From positions 1,860,001 to 1,924,000 of the forward strand of contig CM060188.1 in NCBI GenBank assembly GCA_030549335.1: a stretch of DNA of 64,000 nt, in the 5' to 3' direction. Below, one piece after another: positions 13,763 to 26,789 of the stretch; positions within the stretch are counted from its first letter, which is position 1, and every line of letters starts with the position of its first letter. The stretch is from Pontederia crassipes. Lineage: Eukaryota > Streptophyta > Magnoliopsida > Commelinales > Pontederiaceae. A model generated the notes under the pieces. It was not told where the DNA came from and did not search any database. It saw only the letters and a list, made by a program, of their open reading frames with translations. A program made the translations under genes and the position numbers.

Positions 13763-14950
13763 TCCTCCCCCACCCAAGCGCGTTGTCGTCCTCGATGACG
13801 TTCTGACCTCCAGGTGTGGTTACATCTCATGGTCACTTCTGCCTTCACTTGACTTGAAGGAATAATTTGGAGAGACCCTACTTGAACACCTCCTCGTTGT
13901 GGCAACTTGTTGTCCCAAGGTGTCACAATCGTCACCATCAGCCGTTGTTCCTTGAACAATAGGAGCATCGCCTCTGCGCATGACCCGGGACAAGAATGTG
14001 GTCGACGTCTCGACCTCCTCCAAACTTCACCGAACTGTGAAGTGCGTCCACCTCGCTGCTCGACTAGGCTTGCATGTTCCACTTGAACAACTCCTTCGGT
14101 GCTTGACTTCTTCCTTCACGATCCTGGGTATGACCGCCTGCCATCGTCCCAAAACTGCCTTTGTAGATAGCCTGCTGTGTGGATAGGGCCTACTCGTCCT
14201 TATCCACTAGCAAGTCTTCACACTTCCCTTTGCCAACTTCAGCGAAGACCTTCCACTTGAAGTCTCCACGCTTGGGGCGGTCGCTACTGACTTCGGCCGC
14301 CTTGCACCCGATCTGAGCCTTAGGGAATCGGATCCCTCAACGGACCCTCCCATGTCAGATCCGACCATAGGAGCCCCTTCAGCTTGGCCACCTCATCGTT
14401 AGGCCAAGACCTCAAACCTCCGTTGTCGAGTCCCTCGCTGAGGTCATTTGGACAATCCCGTTGAAGATGGGGACCATCGCACAACCAACACTTGAGTTTC
14501 CGTCATCACAAATGCTTCCATCCTTTGCCATCTCGAGCGATGACCTTCACGTCATGCGAGGCCGATGAGCTTGCATCATCAGGTTCGTCCCACGTCATCC
14601 CTCTCTTCTGGATGTACTCCTCGATGCGAGCACGCTGCGGTGTGATCTCTTCCTCCATGAAGATGATCCGGTCGTTGAGTCTCTTCTTCGACCGCGCCAT
14701 TTCTCTGGTCATCGCACTTCTGAACTTCGCTTCACAAGAGCGAATCTCCTCGACCGCGCCATCTTTCGAGTCTCAACACTCGAACGAATAGGTCGTCCAC
14801 ATTCCTCTGGTACTCGCGAAGAACCTTCTCTTCAACCCGCTCGGCCGCAGGGTCACGTCCGCAAGTCTCGTCCATCGAGATTGTTGCCAACGTGTGTGAC
14901 TTGGGCACCTCCCTGGTCACTCGTACTTCATGTCGTCGTCCCTATAACAC
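13763..14950 (-). pseudogene. Gypsy internal remnant with gag and zinc knuckle (pol missing)
   Basis: The minus strand carries gag-like segments: about 14,920-14,730 (DPAAERVEEKVLREYQ, LFVRVLRLER), 14,712-14,506, and a CCHC knuckle at about 14,492-14,450 reading CWLCDGPHLQRDCP (C-X2-C-X3-H-X4-C), a form common in plant Gypsy gags. Near the polypurine tract the frame reads IEDDNALGWGRM, similar to element 3' ends. Only about 1.2 kb separates gag from the LTR, so the polymerase region is deleted. Sub-family not determined. Confidence 0.6.
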
Positions 14951-15658
14951 CAACCAACTAACCTTAGTAAATCTCTTATCTATTTCTTTTTTTGTATGTA
15001 TAACTTATTTTTGTCGCCATTTTCTTATATATATATATATGTGTGTGTGTGTATGTATGATGGGAAGCTTTTGGGCATGTTAGTTTTTCATTTTGCGCTA
15101 TGATGAAGATCAAGTTATAGATTAGCTTATTAAATAAACGCCTCTTAAAATGACAATATTAATAAGCAAAAGTCTATCTCCAGTTATATCTTCATGTTAT
15201 AGAATGACATCGTTGCAAAGTTTAGCTAAAGCAAAACTATATAAAGTAGTCAACTATGAAAATTGACTCAATGATGGTATGAATCCCTCTGGTTAAGTAA
15301 ATTTTTTTTACTCCTGTATTGACAATGGTTAAGTATGTCTTTTGTTGCAATATGTATATCCCTATTGCTTGATAAAAGGATGCAACAACAAATTTTACTT
15401 AATTTTAAATAATTACATGCAAACTATGTTGGGAGAGTGATCCCATATATCTCCTCAAAATTCTTCCTAAATGGATATGCAATTGGAGATTTTATACAAG
15501 GATATTTTTTGAAGTTTCATCTGTCTCTTTATTTTTAACATCTTAAATATTGGATTCCAGTGGGACATAAAATTTCAATTATAAAAAAGAATTAGCTCAA
15601 ATAAAAAATGTAATTCTAACCCGATAGGAAAACATAATTCTAAGGCTCACAAAAGTGT

Positions 15659-15661
<3 letters not shown>
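14951..15661. other. AT-rich intergenic DNA
   Basis: No supported gene. Short TA/GT repeat near 15,030. The expected right end of the CACTA element was looked for here and not found. Confidence 0.4.

Positions 15662-15715
<54 letters not shown>
15662..15715. repeat. (TA)n microsatellite
   Basis: About 27 TA units. A comparable tract occurs at about 17,114-17,165, next to the start of the large non-coding duplication. Confidence 0.9.
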
Positions 15716-15717
<2 letters not shown>

Positions 15718-16120
15718 TCAAGTGGAACCACAAGAATTAAACATGTGCCAGGGGTCTATGCATTTAGATGGCATGCCTAATTACTTCCATCATATATAAT
15801 TAGGTGCCCTTGAATAATTAATGGATCGATCGAGGAGCATGCAAGTGGTTCTAAATTAAATAGAATAAAAATCCACCACCAATCTTAATTAATTAGTTGT
15901 CTTATTAATTACATGCAAGAACAGTATATTCATGTTGCTTGGCATCAGTATTTCCAACCTCGATCACATATATATTTCTTGTTTATGTAATTGCTTTTAA
16001 GTTCTTGCCTCCCTTAACAACCTATATATGATTCGCAAAGCACAAACTAGAATAAGACGTTGTTTAATTATTTTTTTTCTGTCCAACTCACATGGCGCTA
16101 CTGAGCGCATTGACCATACG
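15716..16120 (+). repeat. Diverged partial copy of the non-coding duplicated segment
   Basis: Strings such as GAGGAGCATGCAAGTGGTT and CCTTGAATAAT occur in the same order as at about 18,980-19,110 and 24,140-24,260, but with lower identity than the two main copies share. No ORF. Confidence 0.45.
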
Positions 16121-17108
16121 TTGAAAGAATAACTTACCATCAAGTCCAACTAATCTTGTGAGGTCGCCCGTGTGTCTGTGTCTGGCAGTGACAGGTGAGA
16201 CTCACAATAAACCTTTTTTTATACTAATAAGAATTTGAACTCGAAACTTCTGCTTAAACGAGAAGGAGCCGCTACCGCTCTTGTTAGACGTTGTTTAATT
16301 AAGGTAGCAGCTTTTTTATTATTATTTGGGTGCAAAAAAGGCAGGATTCGGCTTACTTGACTTGGGCCAACCTGCCACTACTTAATTATATTTCATACAA
16401 CTATATATATAATCACACAGTGTCATACATATATACTCATGATAGGTGCAATATTTTCGAGCTATATATATTTTTTAGCCTTAGTGATGTTTCTTTTTTA
16501 AAATTTGTTTTCTTTTTAGGATTTCTCATGAATTATATACCGCAAGAAAATTTTGAGAAATTTAAGATGACATAAAATTTTATTTGATGAAAATAAAATA
16601 GAATTACAAGACGGATTACTTTCTATTTGATAGGTACTCTATTCTACAAACGATAAGAATTGTAGACTGATTGTGACTCTGAATTAATTTTTAAAAAATA
16701 TAATATCTATCTCGTGATAAAAAAATAAATCAATTCTGAATCAAATAAATTTTTAATTAGGATTAGATTCAATGCATTATTAACAAATTCAAATTCTTAA
16801 TTTGAAACTCGCAACCACAAAAATTCAAACATCTATGTCTTCAATTTGCAACTCAAGCTCATCATGCATGCTTTGTATGCTGCGATAGTTAATGTATATG
16901 CGTCTATGCGTCATTACCAATTATCTAAACAAATTGGTCGACAAGCAACATTCGTGAATCGGATAATATATGCAAAATTAAAGCAACTTGCTAATTAATT
17001 GCATGTCTGCAGCTAAGGAAGCTTCTTCTTACAGATAAATTAACTTCTTTTGGTTATCTCACATCATTGCATTTGCACTCGATGGAGAAATTATAGCTAT
17101 AATAATTT

Positions 17109-17172
<64 letters not shown>

Positions 17173-17191
17173 GTTCATGATTGGATGCTAA

Positions 17192-17719
17192 GACCATATA
17201 CAAATACAACTCATGTGCACGCAACAATTGTAAATGGCTAACGTTTTAGAAGACGTAGATTCTAATATTGAGGTTTTTCCAAAAGAGTGTAAGCACGCTA
17301 AACTAAAATATACAAGTTGAATATATCAGAGGTTTTTTTTTCTATTCTCTCCATGATCTCTCTATAAGCCGAACTCTTATTTCTTTTTGTTTCAACGTTA
17401 TTAATTACTTTTTCGATGGTGAATTCGAAGAGTTGACCCCGTGGAGATCTTTTACTTCCTCTTGGAAATATTTTTCCCCTTCTTCATTCCATGCACGCTT
17501 CTTCTTGAAGTTTTAAGAGATGGGCCTTTCTTTTGGTTTCATCACCATTAATAAATAGAACAAAAAAGGCAACTTTGTCGTTTTCACTTCTCCCGTCACT
17601 TATAATTATACAGAGGATTAGCTCCTTAAGTTCTTAGCTACTTGTATCCCCTTCCATTTAAAGAGTATAAAGTATTAATATGTCTACAGAATAAGGTGCA
17701 TATTAAATTTGTTAGCGCG

Positions 17720-17781
<62 letters not shown>

Positions 17782-20565
17782 TAGATAGATAGAGAGAGAG
17801 AGAGAGACTTGTAATTTTATTTAATGATTTTAAACGTCATGTTAGCATGCAAGACAAAATTGATATAAAAATAAATTTGTGCCCATAATATATACATGTT
17901 TAATCTAGATATATTATAAAACTAATTGTTAGAATTTTTATACGAGAAAAATTATGCACCGTAAAAAAAATTGAGAAATGCGTAAATTTTATTTAATGAA
18001 AAAATAAAAAAAGATTACAATACAGATCAATTTATGTTCGGATCCCTAAAGATTTATATATGCATTCTCTTTATAAATGATATGAATTTCATATACGAAG
18101 TGCTAAGGCACCTTTTACTTCGACGTATTTTGAGATTTAGACGATTTTTCGATTGCGATAGAATTTAAGACATTATTAACACTAATCAAACACGGAACGG
18201 TGGGAAGATTGTCTCATGAGTTATGCCCATGTCTCCCTGTTGAATATATTCCCTCTATCAACTTTGATCCGATCGATCGATCTTAGCTGCATTGACCATG
18301 TTACTTTCGTGGAAAATGCAAGTTTTGTCTTCTTCCAAAGTAGATATGATTTTATAATATTTTGCCTAATCTGTTTTCTGTAATTAAGTAATAAAAAAGA
18401 TTGTTGGGAGACGTGACAAGATACATAAATGACGTATGAGATCATATGCAACAGAAGAAAATTAATCACACCGACTTGTCGTCGACTTTATTTGTTGCTC
18501 AAACGATTTGCCTCCTCCAAGTCCCAACGTCGCTTACTCTTCTTTCGACTTCTTAATTGCCGTTTTTTCCTTTCTTTTTTTTTTATTTTCGGATCCATCG
18601 ATCGGAAACTTGTATAATATTTATGGGATACGGAGATTTTCCTAATATACCATTAATTGATTAATACACTATTAATTAAGAGTTTTCAGTATGTCTAAGA
18701 AATCATAATTAAGATGCTAATTAATATCTTTAGGTAAGATGCTTTGGTATACTAATCAAAAGCTGTCGGAGATGACCTTTTGCTTTTGAATGGACAAGAT
18801 CTCATATCCTTTTTTTTTCATATAGATGCATGATTACATATATGTTAACCCAAGGAGTGCTACAATGATGTATTAAATATGTGACCTAGGGAGCCAATTG
18901 TTTTGCAAGCTCATGGTATCGCCAGAGTACTAATTAATTTCAGATATGTATAATGTCACACGAAATATGCATAACTTCCATCTGATGTGTCCTTGAATAA
19001 TGGAGGAGCATGCAAGTGGTTTTAAATGTAACCTCAATTATATATTGCATGCATGCATGCATGCATGAACACATGCAGTTTATTCACATTCCAATCACTT
19101 GAAGCTTTTTTTTTATATAATGTTAGACAGGTGATTTCTTCTTGCTGGCAAAAAGGGCGGATTTGTCCTATTCTATAAATTAATTATCATGGCATTGGCA
19201 GTAGAGCTCATAAAACTATCATGCCTTCCTTAATTCTTATATATATTCTTGATTAATGAAATGTACTACTCCAGCTGTATATTCTTATACAGTATGTATA
19301 TTTATAAGTGAAAAAAATTATTGTGCTACCATTTTTAAGGGGTGGCATCATTATATTTCTATTAATCACCATCTATTTCATGATTGATCAAAAAATTGTC
19401 TAACTAATCAAGCCATCATTCATCATGAATTGAATGATGATTAATAGATGTATGATAGTGCTATCGCATAAAAGGAGTAGCACAAATATTGAAAAAATTA
19501 TAAATGATTCCACCTTTGGAATGTTACCACCTTTGCAATGTTAAGATATGCATGCATGGAGTTGATTCGTGGGGGCGTATATAGTCCATATATGCTTCAG
19601 ATATGCAAATGGTAGTTAATATATTATTGCTCTAAATTAGTGGACGTCATAAGTTAAGGGCATTTGTCTCACTCTTTTCCTAGTTAAGTGCATATGATTC
19701 GTCACTAATCAATTGGTTAATACTTAATACTCATGGCAAATATGGATTCACATGTAAAGTGCAGGGATCCACATGTAACGTTGACCCCTTCCATATATAT
19801 CTCCCTTCATGTGAAGCTTTTTTCTTTTTTCCTTCTTCGATGGGCGTTACTTTTCGTGCAAGTTTTTTACGAAAAAAGTAAAATATATAGCGCCTCGTTT
19901 ATCCATGCTAAAAGGCAGACTTTGTCGTTTTAATTTTTAATAATTAGAAAAACACCTCAAAATCCATAAAATAATATGAGATGTGAAACGATGCAATATA
20001 ATATAATATAATATATGTAGTCGGCTAACGAAACGTTCACGACATGCACCTTGTGTTGTTCATATTTTGGCGACAACAGAATAATAATATGCATGATTTT
20101 TTTTTCTTTTATTTTACGTGTAAATTATTACTTCATCGCTTCCCGCTTTCGTATTTTTCGGTGAAAAATTTCTTCAAAAGCACTTTGCTTTAACTCAAGA
20201 AATTTTCATTTCAACCGACCATATTTAATTCGGCATTAATTGGAGACTGACTACTTATTCAATTTGTCATTAATCATATTTTTCAACGTGAAAACTTTTG
20301 TTTTATTAGCATTAGTGCATTAATTGGAGATTGAAGAATAAAAGAATATATCAATTTAAAGTTAATGTAAATTCATTATGATAAAAATACGCTCTTCCTT
20401 TCTTGCTTTTCTTCACTTTTTTTGGTGAATATGTATACATTAACAAATAAATATGACGCAGCACATAGATAGGCTCTTTATCTAGCTGGTTTACATTTTT
20501 TTTCCTTTTTAATTATATCTTTTTTAGGTGGAAATCTAACTTATTTTACTCTTTTGTGTATCTTA
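17192..20565 (+). repeat. Non-coding segmental duplication, copy 1
   Basis: Long collinear similarity with 22,352-26,103. Shared landmarks in order: ATACAAGTTGAATATATCAG, GAGTTGACCCCGTGGAGATC, GACGTGACAAGATACATAAA, GCCGGAGATGACC (GTCGGAGATGACC here), GAGCATGCAAGTGGTTTTAA, GGGATCCACATGTAACGTTG and AAATATGACGCAGCACATAG. Only short ORFs are present, none recognisable or conserved in a coding pattern. A compound GC/AT/AGAT/AG microsatellite sits at about 17,717-17,808, where copy 2 has a short AT run. The ancestral function is not evident. Confidence 0.75.
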
Positions 20566-21071
20566 TCACGATTTTTTCACTTTAGTTCTTTCGTCTATTT
20601 CTATTATGTTTTCCGTTACTTTTGATTTTTTTCTCATTTATGAAAAGATTAAATTATCCCTCCTTCCATAATATATCAAATAATAAATAGAAAAAAGCAA
20701 AAAAATTAGGGAAAAGGTAATTTAATCTTTTTCGTAAATGACAAATTTTTTTTGTTTACCACTTTAATCATTCCAACAATTTTTTTATATTTGTTATTTC
20801 ATATTTTTCTAGAAGGTGGGGTAATTTCGTCGTTTCATAAATGAAAAAAAAAGTAAAACTAACGGAAGATGTAACAAAAGTGACGGGATGATTAAAGTAG
20901 AAAAGTCGCGATAGTTTAAGGATCCAAAAAAATAAATTCATAATTTGAAGTTAGATGTGAAAAATCGTATTAATTTATGGGAGGTTTATGAAAATAATCC
21001 TAATCCTTTTATGTAAAGTAGCATAAGTGTTGTGCACAACTGATATCATCAATTATGCCCATATCTCTGTG

Positions 21072-21119
<48 letters not shown>
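20566..21119. other. Spacer between duplication copies, ending in a (TA)n tract
   Basis: AT-rich. At about 21,050 the string ATTATGCCCATATCTCTGTGTTGAATATAT repeats in short the motif found inside both copies (about 18,220 and 23,315), followed by TA repeats at about 21,077-21,119. No gene. Confidence 0.45.
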
Positions 21120-21121
<2 letters not shown>

Positions 21122-22167
21122 GTTTAATGTTTATGCTGAGCGCCATTTGCTTCACACTGTGTGAAGCACGATTTGAACCGTTCAGATCAAATCGGATGGC
21201 TCAGATCACAGTACACGAAATTTTAATCATTTCGCAAAAATCTCGTAAGATTTTGACCCAATTCTTTCTCACCCTTTCTCTCACACGATCTTTGCAACCC
21301 CTTCTATCCAATTTCGGTTTGTCCTCTTTTCTCTCCAAGATCGGCGATGAGGGAGGCCGTACCGACGGCGAGGGTGGCGAACTTCGAAGCCGTGACGCCG
21401 ACGATCGAATGCGAGGGCTGTAGATCTGGAAGCAACGACACCGACAATTGAGCATGAGCGATGCAAATCTAGAAGCCATGGCGTCGGGGATCAAATGTGA
21501 GGGTTGTAGATCTGGAAGCGGCAGCGCCAACGATCGATCGCAAGGGCTGCAGATCTAGAATCTGCGACTGGCGATCGAGCATGAAGGCGGCAGATCGGCG
21601 CCATGACAGTCATGGCGGTGAGAAGTTTGCACCTGCCATCGGAGGGTGGAGTGGAAGGTGGCTGCTCTCCATACCGAAGACGAAGAAAGAAGCCCTAAAT
21701 GAGCTCGAGGATGTACAACTGGAACCGTCGTCATCGAAGCGATCCGGCTGGAGGAGAAGCCGAAAGACGAGGTACCTGCCGGAGCTAATCGGAGATTCGC
21801 TTGAGGTCTATCCCCGGCGGCTATTCGTGGAGGTCGTATCATCTGGGCTGGTTCCGAAGGCGGAGGGGTGCACAGCGGCAAGGAGGGAGCTCGACAGTGA
21901 CGACAGCGAGGACATAGTTGGAGTGACCTAGGGCGAGCGGCGAGCAGCGTTGCGGATCGGGCGGCCGATGAGAGTGAGAGAGGGAGGGATCGACGGGGAG
22001 AGAGAGAAGAGAGAGAGAGAGGGAGCAGAGAGAGTGTATCGTGAGATGAAGGAGAGTCGTTGGATCAAACATTTGATGACATTAGATCTGAGCCATCCGA
22101 TCTGGACGGTTCAGATCGTGCTTCACACGGTGTGAAGCAAATGGCGCTTAGCATATACATTAAACCC
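21120..22167. mobile_element. Non-autonomous MULE-like element with about 85-bp terminal inverted repeats
   Basis: Left end 21,120-21,207 begins GGGTTTAATGTTTATGCTGA; the reverse complement of the right end (22,085-22,167) begins GGGTTTAATGTATATGCTAA. The two align over about 85 bp with a few substitutions and one 4-bp indel, and contain the palindrome CTTCACAC-GTGTGAAG. Nine-base flanks TATATATAT on both sides match a Mutator-size target duplication but are low complexity. The GC-rich interior has a roughly 43-bp tandem repeat (about 21,360-21,600) and open frames with no recognised domain. It may carry captured host sequence. Confidence 0.7.
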
Positions 22168-22184
22168 TATATATATAAATTAAG

Positions 22185-22295
22185 ATCGTTAAATTATGAT
22201 TATATAGTTGAGATTCAATTTTTGTTAAATTTAATGTTAAACTATTAAATTTAATCTCAACTATATAATCATCAGTCAACGGTCCAAATTGATTA
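22185..22295. repeat. Small foldback (MITE-like) sequence
   Basis: GATTATATAGTTGAGATT near 22,197 is repeated in inverted orientation near 22,255-22,272 (AATCTCAACTATATAATC), separated by about 40 AT-rich bases. It lies just outside the MULE-like element. Confidence 0.5.
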
Positions 22296-22351
22296 GATGC
22301 ATATTGAGTATACAATTTTTGATTGCATATTACTTAAACTCATATTAAACC

Positions 22352-22968
22352 ATGTACAAATACAACTCATTTGCACCCAACAATTATAAATGGCAACGTT
22401 TAGAAAAAGTAGATTATAATATCAAAAAGTGCATGTAATCGCGCTATATAAATTAAAATATACAAGTTGAATATATCAGAGGCTTTTTTTCTTCTATTCT
22501 CCATTCTCTCTATAAGCCGAACTCTTATTTCTTTTTTTGTTTCAACATTATTAATTACTTTTTCGATGGTTGATTCGAAGAGTTGACCCCGTGGAGATCT
22601 TTTACTTCCTCGTGGAAACTTTTTTCCCCTTCTTCATTCCATGCACGATTCTTCTCGAAGTTTTAAGAGATGGACCTTTCTTTTGGTTTCATCGCCATTA
22701 ATAAATAGAAGAAAAAGGGCAACTTTGTCGTTTTCACTTCTCCCATCACTTATAATTATATAGAGGCCGATTAGCTCCTTAAGTTCTTAACTACTTGTAT
22801 CCCCTTCCATTTAAAGAGTATAAAGTATTAATATGTCTATAGAATAAGGTACATATTAAAGTTGTTAGCATATATATATATATATATACTTGTAATTTTA
22901 TTTAATGATTTTAAAAGTCATGTTAGCATGCAAGACAAAATTGATAGAAAAACAAATTTATGTCCACG

Positions 22969-22999
<31 letters not shown>

Positions 23000-25900
23000 T
23001 AATTCAGATATATTACAAAACTAATTGTTAGAATTTGTGTACGAATGAAATTATGTACCGCAAAAATATTTGAAAATTTCAAGATGATACAGAATTTTAT
23101 TCAATTGAAAAAATAGAAAAAAATTACAATACATATCGCTTTCTGTTCAAATCCTTGAAGAGTTTATATATGCACTCTCTTTACAGATGATATAAAATTC
23201 GATCAACTTTTAATTTTAAATGTTTTAAAATTCAAACGATTTTTTGATTTAAATAAGATTCAAAACATTATTAACACTAATCAAACACGGAACCGTGCGA
23301 AGATTTGTCTCATGAGTTATGCCCATGTCTCCGTGTTGAATATATTCTCTTCTATCAACTTTGATCCGATCGATCTTAGCTGCATTGACCATGTTACTTT
23401 CGTGGAAAAGGCAAGTTTTGTCCTCTTCCAAAGTAGATATGATTTTATAATATTTTGCCTAATCTGTTTTCTGTAATTAAGCAATAAAAAAGATTGTTGG
23501 GAGACGTGACAAGATACATAAATGACGTATGAGATCATATGCAACAGAAGAAAATTAATCACACCGACTTGTCGTCGACTTTATTTGTTGCTCAAAACGA
23601 TTTGCCTCCTCCAAAGTCCCAATCTCGCTTGCTTACTCTTCTTTGGACTTCTTAATTGCCTTCTTTTTTCCTTTCTTTTTTTTTTCCTATTTTCGGATCC
23701 ATCGGAAACTTACATAATATTTATAATGGGATAAGAAGATTTTCCTAATATACCAATAATTGATTAATATATTATTAATTAAGAATTTTCAGTACGTATA
23801 AGAAATCATAATTAAGGTGCTAATTATTATCTTTTGCTATTCACACTAACATCAGCAAATGACGTCGATCTTTTTCTCTTTACGTAAGATGCTAATTATC
23901 TTTGGTATACTAATCAAAAGCTGCCGGAGATGACCTTTTGCTTTTAAATGGACAAGATCTCATATCCTTTTGTTTTTCATATACATGCATGATTAGATAT
24001 ATTTTAAGCCAAGAAGTGCCACAATGATTAAATATGTGAGCTAGGGAGCCAATTGTTTTGCAAACTCATGGTATCGCCGGAGTACTAATTAATTTCAGAT
24101 ATGTATAATGTCACACGAAATATACATAACTTCCATCTGATGTGTCCTTGAATAATGGAGGAGCATGCAAGTGGTTTTAAATGTAACCTCAATTATATAT
24201 TGCATGCCTGCATGCATGAACACATGCAGTTTATTCATATTCCAATCACTTGAAGCACCTTCGCCTCATATATATGATTCTCAAACCAAATCATATATAG
24301 AGAAAAGTTTTCTTTTCTTTTTTTTTTTTAATGTTAGACTGACGATGATTTCTTCTTGCTGGCAAAAAGGGTGGATTTGTCCTATTCTATAAATTAGTTA
24401 TCATGGCATGGCATTGGCAGGAGAGCTCATAAAACTATCATGCCTTCCTTATATACTTGATTAAGGAAATGTACTACTCCAGCTGTATATCCTTATACAG
24501 TATGTATATTTATATGTGTATTGTTACGAAAAGAGGAAGAGAGAGATCGCACGAACACAGAAGAACGCAAAGATTTACGAGGTTCATCCTAAATTGGGTT
24601 ACGTCTTCGGAAGCGGCGGCTCTTTTTTATGAAATAATGATGATTACAAGGATGTACTTCTGTCTAGACTCCTAAGGAGTTATATAGGCACTCTCTTTGA
24701 CAGATGATAGGAATTATATACGGACTGACACTCTAAATAAATTCCCCGAAAATAGGACACCTATCTCGTGATAAGAAAATAAATCAAATCCGAATCACAT
24801 ACAGAATAATCTTAAAAATTTTCGCTCAGGAGGCTCTGCCTCCTTGCAACTCCCGCAGGGGGATCCCCCCTTGACCTTCCACAAGTTCGCTGACCGAGCA
24901 GCGAGACCCTCGTAAGAAAATTCTGCCGAAGCGCTTGACTATGTAGGGGGACCAATATGTTCAAATTCAAGACATTATTGACATGTATGTATGTATAATA
25001 TGTTACCATCTTTGGAATGTTAAGATATGCATGCATGGAGTTGATTTGTGGGGGCATATATAGTCCATATATGCTTCAGATATGCAAATGGTGGTTAATA
25101 TTATTATTGCTCTAAATTAGTGGACATCATAAATTAAGGGCATTTGTATCTCTCTTTTCCTAGTTAAGTGCATATGTTGATTCATCACTAATCAATTGTT
25201 AATACTACTACAGCTGCTCAATGCAAATATGGATTCACATGTGAAGTGTAGGGATCCACATGTAACGTTGACCCCTTCCATATATATCTTACTCTCACTT
25301 CATGTGAAGCTCTTTTTTTTTTCTTTCCTTCTTCTTCCATGAACGTTACTTTTCGTGCAAGTTTTTTGCGAAAAAAAATTAAAATATATAGGGCCTCGTT
25401 TATCCATGCTAAAAGGCAGATTTTGTCGTTTTCATTTTTAATAATTAGAAAAACACCTCAAAATCCATCAAATAATATGAGATGTGAAGCGATGCAATAT
25501 AATATAATATAATATAATATAATATAATATAATATATGTAGTCGGCTAACCGAACGTTCACGACATGCACTTTGCGTTGTTCATATTTTGGCGACAACAG
25601 AATAATAATATTTATGACTTTTTTTCTTTTATTTTACGCGTGTCTTAATTCTTACACAATTATTACTTCATTTCGTATTTTTTCCGTGAAAAATTTCTTC
25701 AAACTTTCTCCTATAGTTGAGCAATGAATCATATTGCTTTAACTCAAGAAATTTTCATTTCAACGGACCATATTTAATTCGGCATAGTGACTGACTACTT
25801 ATTCAATTTGTCATAAATTAATCATATTTTTCAACGTGAAAACTTTTGTTTTATTAGCATTCGTGCATTAATTGGAGATTGAAGAATAAAAGAATAGATC

Positions 25901-26103
25901 CATTTAAAGTTAATGTAAATTTATTATGATAAAAATTATGCTCTTCCTTTCTTCACTTTTTTGGGGAATATATATGTATACATTAACAAATAAATATGAC
26001 GCAGCACATAGACAGGCTCTTTATCTAGCTGGTTTACATTTTTTTTCCCTTTTTAATTATATCTTTTTCGGTGGAAATCAAACTTATTTGAGTCTTTTTT
26101 ATG
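22352..26103 (+). repeat. Non-coding segmental duplication, copy 2
   Basis: Second copy of 17,192-20,565 with the same landmark order. It differs by an LTR-like insertion (about 24,516-24,990), an expanded AATAT repeat (about 25,494-25,538 versus about three units at 19,997) and a short added segment near 23,850. No coding potential recognised. Confidence 0.75.
24516..24990. mobile_element. LTR-like insertion in duplication copy 2
   Basis: This stretch (TTGTTACGAAAAGAGG, TTTACGAGGTTCATCC, later GCTCAGGAGGCTCTGCCTCC) is absent from copy 1 at about 19,318. Its composition and the ACGAGGTTC motif resemble plant LTRs. Diverged relatives of its second half appear at about 16,540-16,790. Exact ends and target duplication were not resolved. 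Confidence 0.45.
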
Positions 26104-26169
26104 TAAGATGAATATGTACATATATGCACAAAAGTCATATATATATATATATATATATATAATCCTCAC

Positions 26170-26420
26170 ACCAATTTCGATTCGATCTTAGCCGATTTGG
26201 TTGGTTGCACAGAAAACATTGACCATGTTACTTTTTCATGATGTGGCTAGAGCAAAAGCAAAATTTTGTCCTCTTCCATCATCTCACATGGATATAATTT
26301 TTAAAACTTTTGTCTTATTTATATATGGTTTTATTTAAGCAAAAACAATTTGGGAGATATGCCATGACAGGCATATGAATAGGTGACCAACAAAGCTATT
26401 CTTACCAACTGTCACAATTT
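26170..26420 (+). repeat. Third, diverged partial copy of the duplicated segment
   Basis: CGATCTTAGC, ATTGACCATGTTACTTT and TTTTGTC(C/T)TCTTCC recur in the order seen at about 18,270-18,340 and 23,365-23,430, then similarity fades. Confidence 0.45.
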
Positions 26421-26789
26421 CAAAATTAGAAATATCATATCTTAAAATTTCCATTGAATTTGTCAAACATTAAAAAAAATATGTATATTAGTAAAAAAAA
26501 AGTATGACCTATATTATCCATGTTCAAATTGGAAAATAATTATCCATTCAATTGAGAACGAGGAGTATCCAATTGCTTCAGGGATAAAGTTGGTGATCAC
26601 GACGTTCTCCTGGCTAACTTTTTTTTTAATTTCAAATGCCTTCTATCGTATTTAATAATTCAATTTAACAAAAATCAAATTTTGATTTACAACTTTAATC
26701 AACTGCAATTATTTTCGTTGACTAATACCTTTCGAAATGTTGGAAAGTTACGAGGACATGAATTCCTATTTCTCGCCCACGGCTCCATC

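Noticed and set aside
21497-21931. 144-codon frame inside the MULE-like element
   Set aside because: Starts in a tandem repeat whose 43-bp period is not a multiple of three; no domain recognised.
17192-26103. Known microRNA precursors in the duplicated non-coding units
   Set aside because: I looked for several common conserved plant miRNA sequences and saw none; an unknown precursor cannot be excluded by eye.
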